NCBI GenBank assembly: GCA_002633005.1
Contig: NMRA01000435.1
Span: 194,043 to 258,042 of the forward strand
Direction: 5' to 3'
Origin: Phoronis australis
Taxonomy: Eukaryota; Phoronida; Phoronidae
DNA: 64,000 bases
The translations under genes were made by a program, and so were the position numbers. Of this stretch, positions 1 to 10,800 are shown in pieces; position 1 is the first letter of the stretch, and each line of letters begins with the position of its first letter. The notes beneath the pieces are model-generated. The model did not search any database. It was not told where the DNA came from and saw only the letters and a program-made list of their open reading frames with translations.

Positions 1-2096
1 GTCTCACGTAGACGTTGTACCACTTTCACGAAGACTGGCTTCACATATGAGAACTTCCGGTCTTTAAACACCTCTAATATTTTTTCACAGTTCAGAATGA
101 AAAGAACTGTTTGGCATCCGTTGAGAATTTTGGAATGATTTTCCGAAGAAATCTGCAATGCAATTTAGTCCAGTCATTTCCCGAAATTTTGTAACGTATC
201 CGACTATATATATAATTTCCACTGAAGTCATTCACTGGCACAATGATACAGAATCAGAACTTGATAAATGAAAAATTTCCTTAGATTATGTAGAATATAT
301 ATATACGTATATGTGTGCATGTATGTATACATTTCGTCAAACAATAGTATCTTTCAGAGGATTTGGATCACCTCATTTAGTTTCAGATTTATTTTCTTCG
401 TTATTGTGCATATGTTAACCCAAACGTGTCTTTAGTAAAAGGTCATTAACCCTCATCGCTTATCCTTGTTACCAATTAATGTCGTCTTAGCAAAGTATTT
501 CTTTACAAATCTTCTGTAATCTTTAAAAGTTTGATTCAAATTCAACAATTCCTTACGAAATTTGCTAAACGGGACAGCGTCGCTTACGTTTCGAGCGTGT
601 TGATGGGTGATTGTATAGCGCCGGGGGAAAGGCCGCGCGTCTTGAACCAAGGCATTGGGAACAACAGCGGACCAGCCAACAATGCTTACATCTTTACATG
701 GAAGTTCTAACAATGCAACAGTAGGCGACGGAAGCAGATTTGGTTAAATCGCCCTAATATTAATTGATTTCTGACAATTGCGACTCGTTACAACGCTGTG
801 TAGATGTACATGTTACAGGATCGTCGGTCCTTGGTAATTGTCTCAACCATCAAAGAGGAAATTTGTTTAGAAAATATCATTAAGCACGATCGAATAGCTT
901 TCAATACGAACGTGTTTGTTTTATAACAACAGGTTTTAGAAAGAATTCCTTACGTCTGCGTTTGTAATAATACGTGATCCAAGAGGAAATACATAGTTTT
1001 GCTTTTTTCAAAAGCAGTAACACTCGACTGTGCTACACGGGGGTCGTTTTATTCATTCCGTCATTGAAGTCAAAATCTGTTAACTGACGTTTAATGAATT
1101 CTAGAGAACAGTGGGCTCTCCTATTTGCACAGCCAGCAATAGACATAGTTACTTGAGAGGCGCTGATTCATCATTATTTCAATTTGTTCAGCTTATGTCT
1201 AAAATTCGATATTTGCCCGGCCGTTTCTCAACGTTTTTTTAGTATTTTATTGAAAAAGAAAAGTGAATAAAATAAAGTATTTTTCTCGCAATGTTATTGA
1301 ATTAAAGAAATAACTAGTCATGTAATATGTTGCATAGAATGATCTCACAATTCTGAATACAGAAGGTATGCTTGGCCGCTGTCAAAGTCATTGGCATACA
1401 GTTCTCCCCCGAGTACTGACGGCCCGTCGCAATTCTTTCTCCCACGCTCGAACTAGGACTTATATATGTTTTTACAACAGTAAGAGTTGTAGCAAACCAG
1501 TGTGGCAAATGACTGTTGAATTCCACTGTGTGTGAACCGAAAGACTTCCCATGAGGCTGAACAGTTTCGTAGTTTGCTCAAGGGACGGCTTTTCACGTGG
1601 CATGTGAATATTTCCTCGGACAAGTTACAAGTGCACACGCACCTAATTCGATTTCTGTTACTGAATATCGGTGTCACGGTGTTACGGCCATTCAGTTCGA
1701 ATTGAATCCCACCACTGGCAGCAGCTTCGTGAAGCGATTGTCAAAGAGCCGGCCAAAGTATGCGAAATAGACTCAAGTGTGCAATTATAATAGGATGATC
1801 AGGATCGCGCGGCGTACCTAATCTTGGTTCCGAGGTTTAACCGTCAGGATTACATTGGTCGTTCCTATTGATTGGCTGGCCGTGATCAATAGCAGAGTTT
1901 GCTTACTCAAGATTAGAAGCGCTAGAAATTCATCAAGAGTTTGTAGTCGAGCAAATTAGTGGACGGACGTCATTGGTCAGTAGGATCAAAATCTTGTAAC
2001 CTAGGTGATCTACGAACGTGATGAGAGACATTCTGCGTTTTGGTGGTAATATCAAGTACGCATAGCGGGCTGATCATTTCCATTTAAGATTTTAAC
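1..2096. other. Non-coding stretch upstream of the orphan gene
   Basis: AT-rich DNA with scattered stops in all frames. I found no recognisable exon, tRNA or clear mobile element. A short minus-strand open stretch near 453-713 is discussed among the rejected items. No TATA box or initiator could be assigned with confidence to the gene starting at 2097. Confidence 0.5.
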
Positions 2097-3125
2097 ATGA
2101 TGAGATTTGGCGTTATGAGTGTTAGCTCGGATTTTGGCGATAAGCTGTCGATGGACGTCAATGGATGCAAGCGACGCCGGGAAGACGTGCGAAGAGGTCT
2201 GGAAAATTATAAGCGCATTCAGGAAATGGCTGTGAAGTACTGGAATACTCCAGCGTCTCATAAGTCGTGTTTAAATATGAATGACAACTATAGAAAAAGT
2301 ATTCACTTATCTCCACTTGTTGAAGTAAGAAAAAGAGGCACCTCTTTTCCGTGCAATGACAATGCCATTGTTAAGCCGAAAGAACGCACGGTTCCACATC
2401 CATCTATAGAAAAGCTGGCAACATCGTTTCCACCGTTTAGGGATTCTCGAGGCCACCTAACGAGTGACCAGTATAAAACGGAAACTACAATGAAACTGGG
2501 CAATATAAGTCGTCGTCGTGAAATTTCTGGGAGTAACCAGACATCACGTGGAAGTGGAAACGGTGCTTTTCCGTTGCCGCGTTTGTCTGAGGAACTGATT
2601 GGGAAAAAATCTACTGTTCCTAACACACGAGGGAATTTTCGTAGTAGTAGAAGACATAGCTTAGTTTTAAAGAATTTTGGCTCAAATGACGGAAAAGTTA
2701 ACGTTATAAACACTCTCGAAAAGCTTCCTTCTATTTCCACTTTCGTGGGATTTACGTCTCATGAAGACAATGCCAACAGACGAATTGAAAGAAAGGTAAG
2801 CTCGCGTTTATGTCGAGAAAACACACGAGCAATACTGAAACGGGTCGACATGCTTTTGAATAACGAGTCAGAAGAGATGCGATACTCGGAAACTTCTTCC
2901 GTGTTAGAAGCTTCTTTAGACTATTGTCCGAGAATGTCTCATTTAGACGAAGGCTCCGATGTTGCTGCTGAGAATCAAGTGTTGGAGTCGAAACCAGTGC
3001 ATCGAGGGATGTATTACCATGCTTTAGATCCCACTTCCAGTGGAACCGATGTATTCGATGGAAAAACTCTTGATTGTGAAATGAAATGTACTCTGTGGTT
3101 AGAAACGTATGAACACTGTTTCTAG
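2097..3125 (+). CDS. Intronless gene for an unrecognised basic, serine-rich 342-aa protein
   Basis: A single 1029-bp open frame starts with two consecutive ATGs (A at position -3). An in-frame TAA lies 12 bp upstream, so the start is well bounded. It ends with TAG after YEHCF. A frame this long is very unlikely by chance in this stop-rich DNA, and its codons are not low-complexity. The protein has no signal peptide or membrane segment. It is rich in Ser, Arg, Lys and Asn, with basic clusters (KRRRED near residue 25; SRRREIS and SSRRHS mid-protein), and looks largely disordered. A short helical stretch (RENTRAILKRVDMLLN) lies near residue 240, and the last 100 residues are more acidic. I do not recognise a family. 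A consensus splice donor (AAG|GTAAGC) sits inside the frame near 2795, so an alternative spliced form is possible. No AATAAA occurs within about 1.6 kb downstream. It could be a lineage-specific gene or a retrocopy. Confidence 0.6.
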   Translation: MMRFGVMSVSSDFGDKLSMDVNGCKRRREDVRRGLENYKRIQEMAVKYWNTPASHKSCLNMNDNYRKSIHLSPLVEVRKRGTSFPCNDNAIVKPKERTVPHPSIEKLATSFPPFRDSRGHLTSDQYKTETTMKLGNISRRREISGSNQTSRGSGNGAFPLPRLSEELIGKKSTVPNTRGNFRSSRRHSLVLKNFGSNDGKVNVINTLEKLPSISTFVGFTSHEDNANRRIERKVSSRLCRENTRAILKRVDMLLNNESEEMRYSETSSVLEASLDYCPRMSHLDEGSDVAAENQVLESKPVHRGMYYHALDPTSSGTDVFDGKTLDCEMKCTLWLETYEHCF

Positions 3126-3550
3126 AAGGTTGCTAGGAAGCAATTCTTCAATTTATTGTTGATTTTGGAATTTAAGTTTGTAATTGTTGCTATGTAATTA
3201 TCACCGACGTCTTTCAAAATAGTTTTACTGTTGAAAACTTCAGAAAACCAATTTTTATTTCACAAGAGTTGAATATATTTTACAGTTTATCCAGAATCAC
3301 CTCAGAATCTCGGAGCTTAGACGAAATCGTAAACCGCGCGTTGTGGCAACAGTACTCGGTTACATTACGGTCTTAAGCGCATATAGCAACATATTTTAAC
3401 CAAAATAACTAGAGTTATTGAAAATCTAAACCGCAATAATTGAAATTGGAATCAGGTTTCTGTTTAGTTTCAAAAAAGTAACATTCGCCTTTTATCATTT
3501 CCAGACAACGCAAAGTAAATGAACGAGTCGATTCCAAAATAGCTTGCTAC

Positions 3551-3770
3551 GGTAATTCCTCATTTATTTCGCACAAAAAATATTTGCCAAAGTTGTCATC
3601 TTTCCATTTTTAAAAGGCCGATTACTTTAGTACAAGTGATGAAAAACTTTACCAAATGTTGTTTTATTGCGTCTACACACTACAAACCGTGCCAGCAGTA
3701 AGCAACTTTTTAAATATTTACTTTTGCGGTGAAATTTCACATAACTGAATTTCACTTGTCGACCATATTG
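3551..3770 (+). repeat. Dispersed repeat family B, copy 1
   Basis: About 220 bp that recur in diverged form at 36772-37010, 52281-52492 and 54224-54426 on this strand and inverted at 63721-63886. Shared landmarks in order are a TTATTTCGCACAAAAA-like start, AAAGGCTGAT, CTACACAGTACAAACC and a closing TTTCACTTGTCxxCCATATTG. I see no coding potential, so it is probably a non-autonomous element. Confidence 0.7.
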
Positions 3771-5228
3771 TGTGCTAAATAAGCGGGGAGGAGAGATTAC
3801 GAACAAGACTTTAGTTACCCGGACTTCGTGCACTTAAATATGTGGGCAAAATAAGTAAGTTTTAATTAAAATCACATAGAACGTGGCTCCTATTGGTGCA
3901 TAATGATGCTACTACTGCATTTCAGTCCTCGCGGCAGCGGTACTTGAACAGAATATACAACCCCATTCTATGAATATGAAAATTGATTTTCTTAATTTTC
4001 GTCTTGCAATAACGATACTAATGCACCAGCTATTGAGCAAGAATTGACATAGCTAAACAAAAGGTTAACGCAAATTGACACACATCTGTTAATCAATCCA
4101 AACGCGGCGTATACGTGTAACGTTTAACAACGTATTCAGATGGTCGATTTTTTACCAGACTATCAAAGGGAAATCTGTACCAATGTAATTACACAGATCA
4201 AACGATACAAATTAGGAACGCCGACCTTGATAGATAGGCCACGAACGTTTCAAAACTTGAAGCCAACAGGGTTCTCATATATCTGTGCAAATAATCTTTA
4301 GCTGAAGGTAGATTTTTCAATCCATTACAAACATTTATTTTTAAGTAATCTGCAAAGTAGCGGGATGCAACTTCAGGATATAGAATGCCGTGTTTAATGT
4401 TTCAGGTATATCGTATTAATTGATTAAAATTCTTAAAGTCAGTGGCCGTCTTTCGGGCAACGGGTTGTACAAGTGTTTACTTTGAGAAGGCGCCATCATT
4501 GTAAACCGTGAATTACTAAAACCAATTATGAAAGCACGGTTTAACTTGTCAATTTCTGGTGATTAATTTAGAAATGACTAGCGAATGACAAGAAAATCTT
4601 CTCAAGAGGGTTAAATGAGATTAACTCAATCAAGTAGTTTCCTTGGACATAAAATCACGCGAAGTTGTTTTTGTAAACACGCCTGCTGCTCGGTTTTCCT
4701 CCTCCTGTCCTCAATCCTCGCACATACGTAGGTTGGAAAAGGAAACATTTTATTTTTCCACTTTTATTGTCAAAGAATGACCATTTTTGTAGCATTTTTT
4801 TGTTTTTAAAATCAAAATAAATTCATTCTTTTGTCAGATCACTAATCAAATGTTTTGAGTTGCGCAGATGTTTTACGGTCGGTTTCGCGGGGGAAACTAA
4901 GCTAATTTAACTTAGGCTTTGGCTACATCCAACGGTAAAGAAGGAAACCGGAGAAAATGTGGCTGGATTAAATTTACATTTTTATAGTAATACCACTAAC
5001 TGAACAGCTTGCTGACACTAACTCTAAGTTAAACGAAATCAAACAAAGGTCTCAGGTTCACGAATCCCCATAGAGTAGTTTTTCTTCTTTCATAAAAACA
5101 AGAACAAACTTTTGTTGGTTAAAGCTGCAATTTCGCCCAGTTTTGACTAAAAGACGAAAGACAAACCATGTTTTTCCTCTCGTATTCCTTAACGTGATAG
5201 ACTTCTATTTCCCTGACCAACTCGAGTC

Positions 5229-5318
5229 ACGGTAATACGTACCTACGGTAATGTGTGCCTACGGTAATGCGTGCCTACGGCAATGTGTGCCTACAGTAAT
5301 AGGTGCCTACGGTAATTA
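5229..5318 (+). repeat. 16-bp minisatellite, about 5.6 copies
   Basis: Five full units of a 16-bp motif (consensus ACGGTAATGTGTGCCT) lie head to tail at 5229-5308, followed by a partial sixth. Units differ at one to four positions. Confidence 0.9.
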
Positions 5319-6340
5319 ATATCGAGACAAATTTTATGAGTTGCAAGAGGCCGAATTCCATTCTCGTTTTTTGCCAGTTATAGGAGAGAAATGCAGCTTG
5401 AACTCAATAAAGAACAATTGTTTAAGATTTAAATAGAAGGATACTGGTGACAATATGTCCCAGTCCTGTTTATTTACATGTTTAAATTAATCACAATTTA
5501 CACAAAATATACAAAAGAAAAATCTCACACACCAAGGGCAATCGATAACAAGTAGTGTTCCTCAAAATGCCATGTAAAAGATAATAGCAATAACCTACAT
5601 TCCAGTAGATAATAGACAATCACCACAAAGAACTCATTTTAACACCAGGATTGTTAGTTTGCAAATAAAACTTTATTACATAACTTTCCCATCCTCTGTG
5701 GGCGAATTGGTCATTAACTTATAATTGGCTTACAGTGATATCTGATTTCCCCCTAGGTTCAGACAACACACTCCACAAGAAATTTTCATAAGTTAGCTTC
5801 TTTTACGGCATTTTAGTCACTAGGTATTCGAGAATCTCATATTTCTTCACAATATACAGAAAATCATCTCAAAGACGCCCACAACTGAGCTTTGAAATAG
5901 ATTTCTACAGCAAGAAATCTAGTTAAAATGAATCTTACAAAGGTTATAAAGAACCTAAATTCAATAAATGTTGTAATTTTGTTAATTCCTTCAAAATTTT
6001 GTAAAACGAAAAAAGCATCAATTGAGATTTGTCAGGGAAGTTGCAAGTATTGAAATGGCCACAGGTGGCTCTGGTTGCAAGGACAAGGCCCACCCACAGA
6101 AAAGGACTCCAGAACAGTGACAGGTGCTAAGTTTTAAAGTTCTAGCACCCAATGTATTGTAATGAGAAAAAAATGAGTTTAGAGCTTCAATAAGTAGAGT
6201 TACTGATATCCAACAGACGGAAATCTGTGTCATTAATGCAAAGAGGTCACAATGCTATTTTAGGGATTTCAAGCACTGGAAACTCCATCACTCCTAATTT
6301 GAATACAGCAAGATTGAAAAAGGGAAAAGAGCATAAAATC

Positions 6341-6346
6341 TTTATT
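6341..6346 (-). terminator. Probable CCDC24 polyadenylation signal AATAAA
   Basis: This is the first minus-strand AATAAA after the CCDC24 stop codon, giving a 3'UTR of about 0.8 kb (7116 to roughly 6320). Position and strand fit; nothing else proves its use. Confidence 0.45.
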
Positions 6347-6617
6347 TTAACTCCCTAAGTTTAAAAGGCGTATGAGAGTGAAATCATATGTTATCCACCA
6401 AACAAAGGCATGTGTTCTGCTCAAGAGTAGGTGACGTGACGCTCTATCACAACAAAATTGCATGACACGGTAGCCCCACCTAGTGCCAGCTACTGTTTCA
6501 CCTACACCATAGCCCCCCAGGTAGTGTATCCTACAACACAACTCAGTACCCACAGTTAACCTTCCTGTCTCACTTGACTCACTCAAAGAGCTACTCCGAG
6601 GCAATAACGCCTGAGCC

Positions 6618-6728
6618 TTCAATAACTAGATGACTACCCCTACGTGGTTCACAGCACCCCCTGGCAACAACAGGTTTCAATAACTAGATGACTACCCTTC
6701 GTGGTTCGCAGCACCCCCTGGCAACAGG
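6618..6728. repeat. Tandem duplication of a 58-bp unit
   Basis: Copy 1 (6618-6675) and copy 2 (6676-6728) share TTCAATAACTAGATGACTAC and CAGCACCCCCTGGCAACA. The pair lies inside the predicted 3'UTR of CCDC24. Confidence 0.8.
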
Positions 6729-7116
6729 CTTAGCTAACTATCCAGCCTCATCTGATTAACCATATCTCAACAAATTATTCCCAGTCTACATAGCCAAAAG
6801 GCGTAATAACAACTTGCCTTAGTACCTATAACATTTCACAGTGCCCTTACCAATGACGTGTCCCAACTACACTGTCTCATTTGAACACCAGTCTTTCAAG
6901 AATCAGTTCTTAGCTTTAGTTTTCAACAAGACATGTTCAAGCAACATCAGACACAGTCACTTTTACAATGGCCTAAGCAACTTGCGTTCAAATTATCAAG
7001 CATGAACACCAATCTTTCAAGAAGAGATCCACAGAAGATATTAGTGACAGATTTCAGGGACATTACGCGACTAGGAGACAGTAGACCTGTATAGCACCCC
7101 CTTGTGAGAGCTGCTG

Positions 7117-7797
7117 CTAACTATCCTGCCGAACGTCGACGACCATTTTCCTAAACCTGGCCGCCGATCCAGTCTTGGAAGGTTTGGCAGAGGATGGCGG
7201 GGACGGAGCGGTAAAGTTCGTGACCTGTGCTGGCTCACCTTCTCGTAACTTCACACGAGCCACTGGCCGCCCATGAGCCAACGCGTTGCCACTGAGTCTG
7301 CGTGCAGGACTCTCAGCCGAGCTCTGCCGGGAGTGCACGGGGCTGGAAGGCTCAGATTTTATGACTTTTCTCAGTGAAATGTCTGAAGTGTGGCCCCTTA
7401 AAGGTGACGTCAGAGGAGGCGTGAGCTTCCTGGCAGCGCCATCTATGGGACTCAGTTTTGGCTTCATGGAAGGGTTAGAACTGAAAGGAATACATTAATA
7501 GTTTGAGCTGCTTTTTTCTCAAATTACATGCAAGAGAAAAGTTGTATTTGGACTTCACATGTTCCTTGAGCAAATTGAGAGATGAGCAGTACATACAAAG
7601 GCAAGGAGGAATGGTGAAAACAACATTAGTCTACTCACATGGTCCTGACACCTAGTGGAGGTTTACTGGGTGGAAGAGTATCTGTCACTAGCAATTCTTT
7701 TTCTAACAGCGTCCTTTCACGTTTGAGATCTGAAACCAAATAATACATTTCTTGGCCATGCAATTTGATCTAAAATAAAAAAGTCACGTCTAATAAA

Positions 7798-7845
<48 letters not shown>

Positions 7846-10800
7846 AAGTTGATAATACCGAAAAGAAGATTTGTTTGAAATGATACAGGTTGAGTTTCAC
7901 TTCACGTCATTTCATATCCCATGTTTAAGCAAGACTACATGGCTTCAGCGAAAAAAAATCTGTAATTCCAGACCACAATGGCGAGAGGAGCATTCACTCA
8001 GCAACGATGCGACCAACAAGGCCCGAAATCCAATCACTCCATCCGAACTCCAATTTCACCTTCATTTAGATATTATCTATTGTGCTTCAGAATTAACTGA
8101 AGATAAATGTCGCAGACTTGGAACTAGCAAGCAGTACATTGTACGTGGACATGTACATTATTTGATAAACCTTAGATTCAAGCAAGAAAATCAAGTCAAA
8201 TTCAAGATTTCAAATTTGCTTACATGTGTGACTATTTTTGATTCCGGTGTGAATGGGGTGCGTATGTTCTGCGGATCTACCCCCTATGGTTAATGTTAAT
8301 GACATGGATTACATTGTTCTTTTGTAACTTATGGTTGTGAATACAATAAACGTATTAAAAGTGAAAAAATGATTTCAAATTTGGAACTTAAACGTTGGGG
8401 TCATCAAATGAGAACATGGACTATTAATTAATCCATGTAAATCACAATTTACTGGACAAAAATCAAAGACAAAATACCTCAAGTTCATACTGAAGTACAA
8501 AGAAGAATACAAAATCAAGTTTAAACTAAACTCTGTAGAGAACGTTTCTTGAAAGAAAACCCAAGACCACGCAAGCCGTGGTGAGATTCAAAACCCCTAA
8601 CCACACTAGTTTTTCCCATGTCTTACATCAACAGAATGTGACCTATATCTTTAAAATATTTTTTTAATGTTTATAATTATGAAAAATACAATGTATAATA
8701 AGAGTTAAGCCCAGAAGGTGCTAGAAACCATAATTATAACTGGGCGTAAAAAACTTAGTATCCTGCATGCCAGCTTATGCCACAACTTCATTTAGTCTAT
8801 ATACTGTACATGAATAACGGCGTGGAAATGTAGTTTGCAACTGCATTGACTGGTGATATATATACATTCATATATACAGTAAAAACTCTCCATTTTGGGA
8901 CAGTCTCTGAAATTTGGGACATAGAAATTCAAGCAGAAATCGAACTTTCTTGATTTTGAAGCTGGGGACATGGCCAATTTATCATATTTCTCAGATTGAT
9001 TTCAGGCACTGCATTTTCGTATCAACAGTCTGAAAATAGACTTGGTAGTACATAAAATCATCAAAAATAGCGACCGACACAACATTTTCATGTGTGCTCA
9101 TATGTGCAACATTGAGGAGAATGATCGTTTGTCAATGATCGTAATTCTTGAATTTGGAGTGGCCAATATTGTCTATTTCTATTTCTAAAACTCGGTACAA
9201 GTTCTGACCTTGAGCAAAATCGCTAAATTTTTCATAGTCCCAAAGTGGAGAATTTTTACGATATATATGTCCACCTCAGGCTTACATTAGTGAAATTCAT
9301 GCTCTTACCAGATAATGTAGGTTCAGAAGGAACACTAGGCGAGTTATCTCTGAAGTCTGCTTCCTCTTCCAGGCAGCCCTGAAGGGAGAAATGAAAGTAA
9401 GCATTTGATTAGCTTGGCTTGTAAAGTGGAATTGAAATCTCCACTTTCACTGAGCTTGAAAAAACACATTGTACCAGTGACTTAGTTTTCTAAATGCCAG
9501 ATCATAGCAACGAACTTCCGTGTTTCCAGCTTGTCAAATTTCCTGGTGTTCTGAGTAAAATAAGATGCAGTGCGGTGGATGGTGAGATGTCATTAATCTG
9601 CATTATGAGCAAATACGGTTAGAATTCAAGTGGCGCAGTTGGGAATATTGGAATGTTGCAAAATAGCTGTTGAAAATGTATTGTCTGCAGGTGAGGAGAG
9701 TAAAACAGGTGCTCAGAAATATTACCCATAAAAATACATGGCGATCAAAAAACCTAGGAACTAAGGAAATTTAATCCTACATAAATCTATGACAGAATGA
9801 ATGTTCATAGCTCGTGCCATTACATAATATCAGGGCTTGGAATGACCAATGACAAAAAACGCGGAAACTTTTACGGCTCAAAACATGCGCGCTACCCAGC
9901 CTTGAAATAGTCGATGTGAACCTTTCGCTGACAAAAATCGGTAGGACTAAAAAAAAAACGTTACCCGTCTGCGTCTTTTTATCTCGTCCATCCACTCCCA
10001 CCCCCACACATTTTTGGCTGCAGAGCCGTAGTATTTGTAACCGCAGTTTACAATCACATGAGACGCCATTGAAAATCCCACCACGCTATCCCAGATGCCC
10101 CGGCAATGTTGACAATTTACGTTCCTCCGAAACATAAAGAGCAACTTCCGCTTTTCGAGGTGAACGTCGTCGGCAACGCCGCGGTAAGAAAGGAATTTGC
10201 CGCGGAAATTTTATATCAAATCCGATCTTTTTTACGCGGAAATATAATAAAATGCGCGGACAGAACATTTGAAAAAAGCGGAAATCTGCATTTCCGCAGA
10301 AAATTCCAAGCCCTGTAATATAAGTGACAGCGCAGTTACCTATTGACGATCTGTTTGAGTTTGTGGACCTAGCTTTTGAGCCCACCCTGGGTCCTTTGTC
10401 GGGGTACTGGTCTTTGTCATCAGTGGGTGGTCCTTGGTGGTTGTCCAACCCCACCTAACAGGTTGGACAACCACCAAAACCACCCACTGATGACTGTGAC
10501 ATGAAGATTCCCACCAGCACCTCGACATAGGGCACAGGACGTGCTCGAAAGCTAGGTCCGCAAACAGAAACAGGTTGCCCAAAGGTAGCTACTCCATACC
10601 CTACATAAATCTAGTTAAATTTCTCCAAATTCAGGAGACTTAATCTAGGGAAGATCATTATACAAAAATTTCACCATACAAGTCAGTTTGCACAGGATTT
10701 TCTGTTCCTTCTAAAAGAATTTTCTACAAAATGTTGTGGGATCATTCACAGTAAGCTTTTATGAAATTATTTCCAGTCATTTTATGACAGACAAATTGAA

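Larger units (their letters stand above)
3126..6340. other. Intergenic spacer between the orphan gene and CCDC24
   Basis: No exon is recognisable. The stretch holds a family B repeat (3551-3770) and a 16-bp minisatellite (5229-5318). The 3'UTR of the orphan gene must begin here but cannot be bounded: the first plus-strand AATAAA is near 4816. The rest is AT-rich and unremarkable. Confidence 0.5.

Noticed and set aside
453-713. Minus-strand open stretch with protein-like composition
   Set aside because: It starts at TTG, not ATG, has only a weak acceptor candidate (GTTAG near 709) and no upstream exon or family match.
1690-1720. TTCGAATTGAATCCCACC resembling a tRNA B box
   Set aside because: No A box at the right distance and no acceptor or anticodon stem could be formed.
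7871-8293. 140-codon plus-strand ORF antisense to the last CCDC24 intron
   Set aside because: It starts at TTG, begins next to a microsatellite and resembles no family I know.
10086-10582. Overlapping minus-strand ORFs
   Set aside because: They are translations of the hAT-like element and the foldback palindrome.
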